This document shows, in pieces, positions 1-5,835 of a DNA stretch of 13,451 bases. The stretch comes from JBEICQ01 sp046297395 (GTDB lineage Bacteria; Bacteroidota; Bacteroidia; UBA4408): assembly GCA_046297395.1 (NCBI GenBank), contig JBKCNM010000056.1, positions 1 through 13,451 on the forward strand. Reading direction: 5' to 3'. Under the pieces are notes generated by a model, which saw nothing but the letters and a program-made list of their open reading frames with translations, was not told the origin of the DNA and did not search any database. Both the position numbers and the translations under genes were made by a program. Within the stretch, counting starts at the first letter, position 1. Each line of letters starts with the position of its first letter.

Positions 1-477
1 GTATTAATTTTTAGCCTCGCATTTATTTTTCAAAAATTATACACAACAGATAATAAGATACAACAGGAAAAGCTATCAGTTAGTACGGTAACATCCTCAA
101 GTAATGTTATTCCAATTAAAGAAAATCCACATTTAGGCAAAGATTTTAAAGTACATAATTCAAATGAAATTGTAAAGTCATCTGAGTGCGCAATCACCAT
201 TGATTCAGCACAGGTATGTGATATTATAAATGATTTTATTTCCTGCAGTGATAAACAGATTTGCCTTTCTCAAAAGGCGGGTTTAGGTCGTAAGAAGAAC
301 CTTATGTTGGAGCAATTGTCCTTGTGCAGCAGGGACGCAATTGATAGATTTACAGATTGGAAGGGTGGCAGGAATCTTACTAATATGCAAGCTATTCTGT
401 ATAACAAATATTTTAGCCAGAGGCTTTCCTATTTACAAGATTCGCTTCGCAGTGAAATATTTTTGATTTGTAAATAA
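1..477 (+). CDS. C-terminal part of an unrecognised protein (5' end outside window)
   Basis: Frame 1 is open from the first base to a TAA at 475-477, giving 158 residues with no start codon required inside the window, so this is the 3' part of a longer gene. The visible protein begins with a short hydrophobic stretch (VLIFSLAFIFQ) that could be the end of a signal peptide or membrane anchor. A polar Ser/Asn/Lys-rich linker follows, then a C-terminal half with six cysteines (in the contexts SSEC, QVCD, SCSD, QICL, LCSR and LICK). Spaced cysteines after a hydrophobic start suggest an exported protein, but this is inference. I do not recognise the family. The stretch is clearly more AT-rich than the genes from 936 onward, which fits accessory or transferred DNA. 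Open length and clean termination are the only evidence that it is a gene. Confidence 0.55.
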   Translation, partial: VLIFSLAFIFQKLYTTDNKIQQEKLSVSTVTSSSNVIPIKENPHLGKDFKVHNSNEIVKSSECAITIDSAQVCDIINDFISCSDKQICLSQKAGLGRKKNLMLEQLSLCSRDAIDRFTDWKGGRNLTNMQAILYNKYFSQRLSYLQDSLRSEIFLICK

Positions 478-746
478 GAATGATCGCTTGATATTTTTTA
501 ACCCTTTTGTTGTAATATCCAATACCTAAAATAAAAAGTGATACATATCCCATCAATCCTCAAACTCAAGCGAAGGGATGTTTAATAGGGTTTAGTGAGA
601 AAGCGATCCCCAGTATGCGCTAAGCGCAATCGTAATTGGCTGATGCTTTGGCTTGGTGGATGCGTGGGTATTATCAATGAGACGATTTTACCTGTTGCCC
701 ACTCTAAAAATTATACGCAATCTGTTTTATTCTCACTCTAAACACT
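478..746. other. Intergenic, no gene seen
   Basis: About 270 bases without a convincing reading frame on either strand. It is AT-rich and has stops in every frame. The only structure I noticed is a 13-nt inverted repeat (TGCGCTAAGCGCA, 616-628), too tight to be a normal RNA hairpin. No tRNA-like fold, promoter pair or transposase remnant could be supported. Confidence 0.5.
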
Positions 747-839
747 GCGTTAGTGATTGCAGCGTTTACTTTTTTGCTTGCAAAAAAGTTTGAGCGAAAA
801 GCACGACCCTGCAGGTAATGCCTGCAGGGGAACGCCCAA
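747..839 (-). repeat. Structured ~93-nt intergenic element, copy 1
   Basis: Read on the minus strand, this begins TTGGGCGTT and ends CTAACGC. It has three pairing parts: a closing stem GCGTT/AACGC (831-835 with 747-751); a GC-rich hairpin with arms CCCTGCAGG and CCTGCAGGG (807-815 and 821-829, 5-nt loop); and an A/T hairpin of ACTTTTTTGC with GCAAAAAAGT across a 2-nt loop (768-789). The 50-nt core (747-796) matches copy 2 at 13341-13390 in 47 of 50 positions, while the GC-rich hairpin has different sequence in the two copies. It lies 18 nt beyond the second, ancestral-looking stop of the helicase gene and points the same way as that gene. It could be a REP-like mobile repeat or a 3'-end RNA structure; the sequence alone does not decide. 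From memory, similar motifs recur in other Bacteroidota genomes. Confidence 0.8.
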
Positions 840-857
840 AATAATACATCCGCATTT

Positions 858-938
858 TTATGAAGTCTGGTTGTACATGTATTCATAAGCCGAACTGTAA
901 TAGCCTTTTGCCTGGCAATGGTCGAGTAGGTTGCCCTA
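858..938 (-). other. Conserved helicase C-terminal tail beyond an in-frame TAG
   Basis: Continuing the helicase frame through the TAG at 936-938 gives 25 sense codons and a TAA at 858-860. The peptide runs GNLLDHCQAKG-YYSSAYEYMYNQTS. The pattern His-x-x-[aromatic]-x-x-Leu-Leu-x-x-...-Gly-x-x-x-Ser-Ala-Tyr-Glu-Tyr, counting the TAG as the aromatic, matches the way IGHMBP2-type helicases end just after the GDS(A/R)T segment. This is my recollection of the human protein and bacterial homologues. The TAG sits where an aromatic residue is expected, so a one-base change from TAC or TAT explains it. Options are a recent nonsense mutation removing a non-essential tail, amber readthrough, or a sequencing error. 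Every other complete gene here ends in TAA or TGA. Confidence 0.75.
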
Positions 939-2789
939 GTCTTTATGTACACATATCGTAGCGCTGTCGCCTACAATGACCAACTTTTTTTTGGCGCGTG
1001 TAATGGCCACATTCATGCGTCGGATGTCGTTTAAAAATCCAATTTCGTTTTGGTTGTTGCTGCGCACGAGGCTCAAACAAATAATGTCTTTTTCGCGCCC
1101 CTGAAATCCATCTACCGTTTTTACCCTGATGTTGGTAAAGCTGCCAAGCACGGGATGCTCGTCGAGGAGTTCACGAATGGTATCAACCTGCTTGCTGTAT
1201 GGCGAAATGATTCCCACCTCTGGTTCTTCGCTTCCGGGAATGCCTTGCAGGCCGGTGAGCAATCCGGCGAGATAATCGAGCAGCAATCGCGCTTCTTCCG
1301 AATTGGCAATGCTTCTGCCTTCGGAGGGTGGTGTTTCTTCAAACCCACAGCCGGCGGTATCTATCCACTCCACAGGTGGCCAAATAAAACGGGGCATGTC
1401 ATTGCCCGGCAATACACGGTTTTCAACTGAAGGATGTGCATGAAGTTTGCCTCCGTACATGCTTATCGATGGGTATTCCATGATGTAGTGGTTCATGCGG
1501 TATTGCTCGGTGAGCATGATTCCTATGCCTTCGCGTTCCATGAGTTTTTCCATCAGGCTGATGCCGAGTCCACCTTTCTCGGCCTGTACATTTTTTACGG
1601 TGGGGGGCAGTTGCTTGTGGTCGCCTGCCAGGATGAGTCTTTGTCCGCGGTTGATGGCAATCCAGCAGGCCGGTTCGAGGGCCTGAGCGGCTTCGTCGAT
1701 GAGCACGGTTTGAAAGGGAATTTCGCGGATGATGGGATTGGACGCTCCCACCAGGGTCGTGCAAATCACTGTGGCTGACTGGAGGTGTTTGTCCACCAAA
1801 AAAGATTCAACTTCCCGGGCTTCGGCCAGCAGGTCTTTGGATTCCTTGAAGAGCAGGTGCCGCTGTGCGCGTTCTGCCGGCCCGAAATTGCGTTTGTATT
1901 TGCGCGCCATTTGCCTGTATTCGTCGGCGCGTTTGCGAAACTCCTTGAGGGATTTGTAACCGGGATCATGAACAATTTTCCCATCGAGGGTAAGCGAGAG
2001 CAGTTCTTCGGATATACGGGTAGGATTGCCAAGCCGGAGTACTTCGATGCCTTTTTGGTGTAGTTTTTCGGCGAGTAAATCCACGGCAAGATTACTGGGG
2101 CTGCACACAAGAATGTGTTTTTCTGTTTTGGAAAGTTCGCGGATCAGTGCCACCAGCGTGGTGGTTTTGCCTGTGCCGGGAGGTCCATGGATTACAGCCA
2201 CATCTTGGGCACGGAGACAATGTTTTACGGCTTGTTCCTGCATGGAATTGAGTCCGGTGTGCAGATGGATTTCCTCAGTGCTGAATTGGGGAGGATGCAT
2301 GCCGTAAACGATGTTTTTAAAGCGCAGGAGGTGTCCTTCTTCGGCAGCGAGCAGTCGTTTGAGGGCGCCTTCCATTTCGCGGTAGGAATGTTCGTCGAAA
2401 ACCAGGTTGAGTCCACAGCCTTCGTCTTCAAGCCAGTCGGGCAGCTCATCGCAGGTAGTGGCCACGGTGATTTCACCTTTGGTGATGGATTTAATGGTGC
2501 CACGGATGACTTCCTTGCGGCGGTAGTCGTGTCCGCAAAAAATTTCTACCACCTTTCCGGAGGAGAAAAGTGGAGCCGGTATTTTTTTTGTGTTCTGAAA
2601 TGAGAAGTGCAGGTATTCGCCCAATCCGGTTTCCATGTTGCTCATGCGGAGCGGAAAGAGTGAGATGCCTTTTTTGACACGCTCTTCGATGGGATTTTTT
2701 TCGAGTGCCTGGAAGTATTGAAACTGTTCTTCTTCTTTTTCGAGGGAAAGGAGATGGGCCAGGTTTTGGATGGCTTGTTGGATGTGCAT
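936..2789 (-). CDS. Superfamily 1 DNA/RNA helicase, IGHMBP2/UPF1-like
   Basis: A 617-residue ATP-dependent helicase of the SF1B UPF1/IGHMBP2 type, expected in the cytoplasm unwinding DNA or RNA; its substrate in bacteria is poorly known. The N-terminal ~180 residues look like the nucleic-acid-binding barrel region of the family. Helicase motifs follow in order: Walker A GPPGTGKT (202-209), Ia CSPSNLAVD (229-237), Walker B DEAAQ (365-369), motif III GDHKQLPP (389-396), motif IV EQYRMN (428-433), motif V VDGFQGREKD (559-568) and motif VI NVAITRAK (593-600). A basic helical insert (about 280-335) fits the stalk of this family. The ATG at 2789 is preferred because it gives the usual N-terminus and lies ~60 nt downstream of a promoter-like box. 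The stop is a TAG at 936-938, and the family's C-terminal tail continues in the same frame beyond it (see 858-938). The gene is divergent from the atp operon. Confidence 0.93.
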   Translation of the reverse strand: MHIQQAIQNLAHLLSLEKEEEQFQYFQALEKNPIEERVKKGISLFPLRMSNMETGLGEYLHFSFQNTKKIPAPLFSSGKVVEIFCGHDYRRKEVIRGTIKSITKGEITVATTCDELPDWLEDEGCGLNLVFDEHSYREMEGALKRLLAAEEGHLLRFKNIVYGMHPPQFSTEEIHLHTGLNSMQEQAVKHCLRAQDVAVIHGPPGTGKTTTLVALIRELSKTEKHILVCSPSNLAVDLLAEKLHQKGIEVLRLGNPTRISEELLSLTLDGKIVHDPGYKSLKEFRKRADEYRQMARKYKRNFGPAERAQRHLLFKESKDLLAEAREVESFLVDKHLQSATVICTTLVGASNPIIREIPFQTVLIDEAAQALEPACWIAINRGQRLILAGDHKQLPPTVKNVQAEKGGLGISLMEKLMEREGIGIMLTEQYRMNHYIMEYPSISMYGGKLHAHPSVENRVLPGNDMPRFIWPPVEWIDTAGCGFEETPPSEGRSIANSEEARLLLDYLAGLLTGLQGIPGSEEPEVGIISPYSKQVDTIRELLDEHPVLGSFTNIRVKTVDGFQGREKDIICLSLVRSNNQNEIGFLNDIRRMNVAITRAKKKLVIVGDSATICVHKD

Positions 2790-2851
2790 GGAGGGGCTGT
2801 TTTCTGCCTGTGCAGGATGCCAATGTTATTATAAGCAGATGGCTTTTCGGG

Positions 2852-2859
2852 CAAAGGTA
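2852..2859 (-). promoter_or_regulatory. Candidate -7 box for the helicase gene
   Basis: On the minus strand the sequence is TACCTTTG, matching the Bacteroidota -7 consensus TAnnTTTG, and the same 9-mer TACCTTTGC precedes atpB. It would start transcription about 55 nt before the ATG at 2789. No convincing TTTG -33 box is seen at the usual 19-21 nt spacing, so the call rests on the -7 box alone. Confidence 0.35.
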
Positions 2860-3034
2860 TGGGAAAGTGCCGGCTTTGGAGAGATGGAGTTTTTGATTGC
2901 AGGAATGCAATAGGAAATACAAGTGGGAGCGTTGCGGAAGTCATACACGCCAATGTCCATACAAAAGAAAAGCTTGCGGTGATGGGTTTGTGAAGAAACA
3001 TGTATGTTTCTATTTTAGGTTTAACTACAATTTT

Positions 3035-3073
3035 AAAAACCGACCCGGAAATAAAATACCGGTCGGATTTTTT
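3035..3073. terminator. Bidirectional intrinsic terminator-like hairpin
   Basis: The arms CCGACCCGG (3040-3048) and CCGGTCGG (3059-3066) pair through 8 bp with one bulged C, across a 10-nt loop. Five A's precede the stem (3035-3039) and six T's follow it (3068-3073), so it could stop transcription on either strand. It lies between two divergent genes, where no known upstream transcript needs ending. It may serve an unannotated small RNA, or stop stray transcription running towards the atp promoter. Confidence 0.6.
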
Positions 3074-3236
3074 GAATCCTACTTCTCAGGTGGTTACTTC
3101 CCGGCCTCCCTCAAGAGGTCTTCCACACCCCCTTTGCCCGGGTCTCTCGAACAGTCCTCCACACACGGGTTATTTCCTGTAAACAAAGGGAAAACCAAAC
3201 CGGTGAAAAAAACTATTCCTCTTGAGGTGATTTTGG

Positions 3237-3267
3237 GTTGCGTACCAAACGAAATAATTTACCTTTG
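3237..3267 (+). promoter_or_regulatory. Bacteroidota-type promoter of the atp operon
   Basis: The -7 box TACCTTTG (3260-3267) matches the TAnnTTTG consensus. GTTG at 3237-3240 sits 19 nt upstream and carries three of the four bases of the TTTG -33 box. Transcription would start near 3274, leaving a leader of only ~14 nt before the atpB ATG at 3288. Confidence 0.5.
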
Positions 3268-3287
3268 CGCCGGAATTTTTTAAAGAC

Positions 3288-4409
3288 ATGTCTCCGGACC
3301 GCGGATTATCTCATAGCCTCAAGGTTTTTTCAGGCCTTCTACTCCTTCATCTTCTGCTGTTGTTGCCCTCCATGGGCTTTGCTTCCCATGAGGAAGGTAC
3401 CCACGCAGCCCATAAGGAAAAATTTAATGCCGGGAAGCTTATTCTGGAGCATATTTCCGATGAACACGGCTGGCACATCCTCACCTTGGGCGAGGGCACA
3501 GCCCACGAAACCCATGTGAGTCTGCCCCTTCCGGTAATCATTTACTCCAAAACCAAAGGGCTCACGGTGTTTTCTTCTTCTGCCTTTACCAATCATGAAA
3601 CCCATGCTCCACAGGCAGTTCAGGGTTACAGTTTGCATGAAGAAAAGATTGTATCTGAAGACGCCTCCGAAGTTTTCTACGACCTTTCTATTACCAAAAA
3701 TGTGTTTTCCATTTTTGTGGCCATCACCCTGATGCTACTGGTGTTTTTGTCGGCCGCCAAAGCCTATACCCGCCGGCCCGGCCAGGCACCCAAAGGTTTG
3801 CAGGCTTTTGTAGAGCCGCTTATCGTATTTGTTTCCGAGGAAGTTGCCAAACCCTCTATAGGTGCTGCTTACCGCAAGTATGTTCCCTTTTTGCTAACCC
3901 TGTTTTTCTTTGTGTTTTTCAACAATCTGCTGGGCCTGATTCCGCTGATTCCCGGCGGAGCAAATGTAACAGGTAACATTGCTGTGACTATGGTCTTGGC
4001 CATTATGGTGTTTTTAATCACCACCTTTTCCTCCAAAAAAGACTATTGGATCCATATTTTCAATACACCCGGTGTTCCCTGGTGGCTTAAGTTTCCGGTT
4101 CCCCTGATGCCGATTGTGGAGTTGATGGGTGTGGTGAGCAAGCCACTTGTACTCTGTCTTCGTTTGTTTGCCAATATCACGGCCGGTCATATTATTGCCC
4201 TTGCCTTTTTCAGCCTCATCTTTATTTTCGGAGAGATGCATGCAGGTCTGGGTTTAGGGGTATCGGTAATATCTGTTGCCTTTACTGTATTCATGAATTT
4301 CCTGGAGTTGCTGGTTGCCTTTTTGCAGGCCTATGTATTTACCCTGCTGGCTTCCCTTTATTTTGGCGCCGCACTTGAGGAGCATCACCATGCCGAAGAA
4401 CACCATTAA
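3288..4409 (+). CDS. atpB: ATP synthase Fo subunit a
   Basis: Membrane subunit a of the F-type ATP synthase, which forms the two proton half-channels beside the c-ring. At 373 residues it is ~100 longer than the E. coli protein. It has a signal-like start (hydrophobic run at 12-27), then an exported His-rich domain (about 34-130), including the ILEHISDEHGWHI segment that I recall as typical of Bacteroidota AtpB. The membrane core starts near 138. The essential arginine is R292, in LRLFANITAGH (291-301); FNNLLGLIPLIPG (211-223) and FLQAYVFTLL (345-354) are further family motifs. The C-terminus is a His/Glu tail (EEHHHAEEHH). It is first in the operon, behind its own promoter-like sequence, and atpE follows after 20 nt. 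No atpI or atpZ gene precedes it here. The ATG at 3288 is chosen because it keeps the signal sequence whole. Confidence 0.97.
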   Translation: MSPDRGLSHSLKVFSGLLLLHLLLLLPSMGFASHEEGTHAAHKEKFNAGKLILEHISDEHGWHILTLGEGTAHETHVSLPLPVIIYSKTKGLTVFSSSAFTNHETHAPQAVQGYSLHEEKIVSEDASEVFYDLSITKNVFSIFVAITLMLLVFLSAAKAYTRRPGQAPKGLQAFVEPLIVFVSEEVAKPSIGAAYRKYVPFLLTLFFFVFFNNLLGLIPLIPGGANVTGNIAVTMVLAIMVFLITTFSSKKDYWIHIFNTPGVPWWLKFPVPLMPIVELMGVVSKPLVLCLRLFANITAGHIIALAFFSLIFIFGEMHAGLGLGVSVISVAFTVFMNFLELLVAFLQAYVFTLLASLYFGAALEEHHHAEEHH

Positions 4410-4429
4410 TTCACTATAAACAAACAAAC

Positions 4430-4687
4430 ATGACAACAACAATGACCATTTTGCAGGAAGTTGCAAACACAGCCATCGGAAAAGCCGGTGCAGGTATCGG
4501 TGCGGGTATTGCCGCAGTAGGTGCAGGCATGGGTATCGGACGCATCGGAGGTTCGGCTTTGGAATCCATTGCCCGTCAGCCTGAGTCTTTGGGAGACATC
4601 CGCTCCAACATGATTGTGGCTGCTGCACTTGTTGAAGGTGCTGCCTTCTTTGCCATCGTGGTGTGCCTGCTTATTCTGTTCATCTAA
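4430..4687 (+). CDS. atpE: ATP synthase Fo subunit c
   Basis: The c-ring proteolipid, 85 residues, two membrane helices in a hairpin. Helix 1 is Gly-rich (about 17-41), the polar loop carries ARQPE (48-52), and the ion-binding carboxylate is E69 in helix 2 (LVEGAAFF). For Na+ specificity the family needs a Gln in helix 1 and a Ser or Thr right after the Glu. Here those positions are I36 and G70, so the enzyme should be proton-coupled. R38 is a charged residue within helix 1. A second ATG at 4442 (M5) could be the real start; the first is kept because it lies 20 nt after atpB. A perfect 12-bp hairpin follows the gene (4711-4739), which may let atpE be expressed more than the genes after it, since the ring needs many copies of c. 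Confidence 0.97.
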   Translation: MTTTMTILQEVANTAIGKAGAGIGAGIAAVGAGMGIGRIGGSALESIARQPESLGDIRSNMIVAAALVEGAAFFAIVVCLLILFI

Positions 4688-4710
4688 AACAGCAGAAAGC
4701 AAAAAATCAC

Positions 4711-4743
4711 ATTCTGCCCAACGATAGGTTGGGCAGAATTTTT
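4711..4743 (+). terminator. Perfect hairpin between atpE and atpF (attenuator or mRNA stabiliser)
   Basis: ATTCTGCCCAAC (4711-4722) pairs perfectly with GTTGGGCAGAAT (4728-4739) around the loop GATAG, followed by four T's. This looks like an intrinsic terminator, though with a short T run. It sits inside the operon, 24 nt after the atpE stop and ~26 nt before the atpF ATG. Partial termination, or a stable 3' end left after cleavage, would raise atpE mRNA relative to downstream genes. Which of these happens cannot be told from sequence. Confidence 0.7.
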
Positions 4744-4769
4744 AAAAACAAAAAACTAAAATTCGCAAT

Positions 4770-5264
4770 ATGCAATTGGTAACCCCCGGTATAGGGCTCA
4801 TCTTTTGGATGACACTCTCCTTTGGGATTGTGTTTTTCCTCCTTCGCAAGTTTGCATGGAAACCCATCCTGGCGATGATTGACGAGCGCAGCCAAAACAT
4901 TGAAAAGGCGCTTAAGGCAGCCGAAATGGCCAAGGAAGACTTGAAGTTGTTTCAGAGCCAGAACGAAAAGTTGCAGTTGGAGGCCCGCGCAGAACGCGAC
5001 GCCATGCTTAAGGAAGCCCGTGAATTACGCGAACGCATGATTCAGGAGGCCCGCGACAAGGCGCATACCGAAGCCGGCAAAATACTTGCTGCTGCCCAGG
5101 AAGAAATCACCAACCAGAAAAATGCTGCCATCTCTGAAATCAAGACCCAGGTGGCCGACCTTTCAGTGGAGATTGCCAGGAAAATTCTAAGGTCGGAACT
5201 CAGCAGTGACGATAAACAAAAAACTTACATGAAGTCCCTGATGGACGACATGCAACTCAATTGA
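4770..5264 (+). CDS. atpF: ATP synthase Fo subunit b
   Basis: Peripheral stalk subunit b, 164 residues, which as a dimer ties subunit a to the F1 head through delta. One N-terminal membrane helix (about 7-25) leads to the family motif FAWKPILAMIDER (28-40). A long charged coiled coil rich in Glu, Ala, Lys and Arg runs to about residue 140, and the C-terminal segment (VADLSVEIARKILRSEL) is where delta binds in known enzymes. Length is close to the bacterial norm (~156). It lies after the hairpin that follows atpE, and its stop is 7 nt before the atpH ATG. No strong Shine-Dalgarno sequence is seen; the leader is A-rich, as is usual in Bacteroidota. Confidence 0.96.
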   Translation: MQLVTPGIGLIFWMTLSFGIVFFLLRKFAWKPILAMIDERSQNIEKALKAAEMAKEDLKLFQSQNEKLQLEARAERDAMLKEARELRERMIQEARDKAHTEAGKILAAAQEEITNQKNAAISEIKTQVADLSVEIARKILRSELSSDDKQKTYMKSLMDDMQLN

Positions 5265-5271
5265 TTCAGGC

Positions 5272-5805
5272 ATGAGCAATTCACGACTGGCAGCGCGTTA
5301 CGCTAAATCACTTTTGGACCTCGCCCATGAGCAAAACCTGCTTGCGCAGGTGGCCGCAGACATGTCGGCCCTGGCAAAGCTGATTGCCGAAAACCGCGAT
5401 TTCAGGGTGCTTTTGCACAGTCCTGTGATCCGTGCAGATATCAAAATAAAAATTCTGAGGGAAGTGGCTGAAAAGTCCATGCAAACACTTACGCGCGCCT
5501 TTGTGGAGCTGCTTGCCAAGAACCGTCGCGAAAGTGATTTGGCAGACATTTGCCGTGAATATGCCGCATTGTATGCCCGCTACCGAAATATCCAGCAGGT
5601 GGTGGTTACCACAGCAGATCGCCTCGATGCCGACCTCAAAAAAGCAATTACCGAACTTGCCAAAAAACAAGCCGGGTCGGAAGTAGAACTGTTTGAGAAA
5701 ACCAATCCTGCCCTCATCGGAGGATTTATCCTTCAGATTGGCGACAAAATGATAGACCAGTCGGTGCAAACCCGAATCCGAAAAGTAAGACAAATACTCA
5801 CTTAA
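5272..5805 (+). CDS. atpH: ATP synthase F1 subunit delta
   Basis: Delta (OSCP) subunit, 177 residues, the same length as the E. coli protein. It sits on top of F1 and joins the alpha subunits to the b-subunit stalk. The N-terminal helical domain starts with the typical RLAARYAKSLLDLA (5-18), and the LLAKNRRESDL stretch (79-89) is a family hallmark. The C-terminal domain ends with the conserved GGFILQIGDKMIDQSVQTRI-like segment. It lies between atpF (7-nt gap) and atpA (30-nt gap) in the standard order. Confidence 0.96.
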   Translation: MSNSRLAARYAKSLLDLAHEQNLLAQVAADMSALAKLIAENRDFRVLLHSPVIRADIKIKILREVAEKSMQTLTRAFVELLAKNRRESDLADICREYAALYARYRNIQQVVVTTADRLDADLKKAITELAKKQAGSEVELFEKTNPALIGGFILQIGDKMIDQSVQTRIRKVRQILT

Positions 5806-5835
5806 AATAAAACAACACATCATAGGAATAGACTT

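Larger units (their letters stand above)
2790..3287. other. Divergent intergenic region, helicase / atp operon
   Basis: Nearly 500 bases between two outward-facing genes. It holds a -7-like box for each gene (2852-2859 minus, 3260-3267 plus) and a strong hairpin with flanking A and T runs (3035-3073). It also holds a pair of loosely similar ~32-nt segments (3101-3132 and 3137-3168) sharing CC-GG and GTC-TCCACAC blocks. Open frames across it have no recognisable protein features and run through the hairpin, so I do not call a gene. A terminator between divergent promoters suggests that a short transcript may start around 2860-3000 on the plus strand, or leftward from about 3100-3240. Confidence 0.5.

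Noticed and set aside
704..952. 82-aa minus-strand reading frame
   Set aside because: It runs through repeat copy 1 and overlaps the helicase tail. The repeat translates to similar peptides (around FERKA/KKFE) at both ends of the window, which explains the apparent protein similarity.
2897..3283. 128-aa plus-strand frame (TTG start) upstream of atpB
   Set aside because: Non-AUG start, no recognisable domain, passes through the terminator-like hairpin and covers the atp promoter.
4430..4687. Possibility of a sodium-coupled ATP synthase
   Set aside because: The helix-1 Gln and the Ser/Thr after the helix-2 Glu needed for Na+ binding are replaced by I36 and G70.
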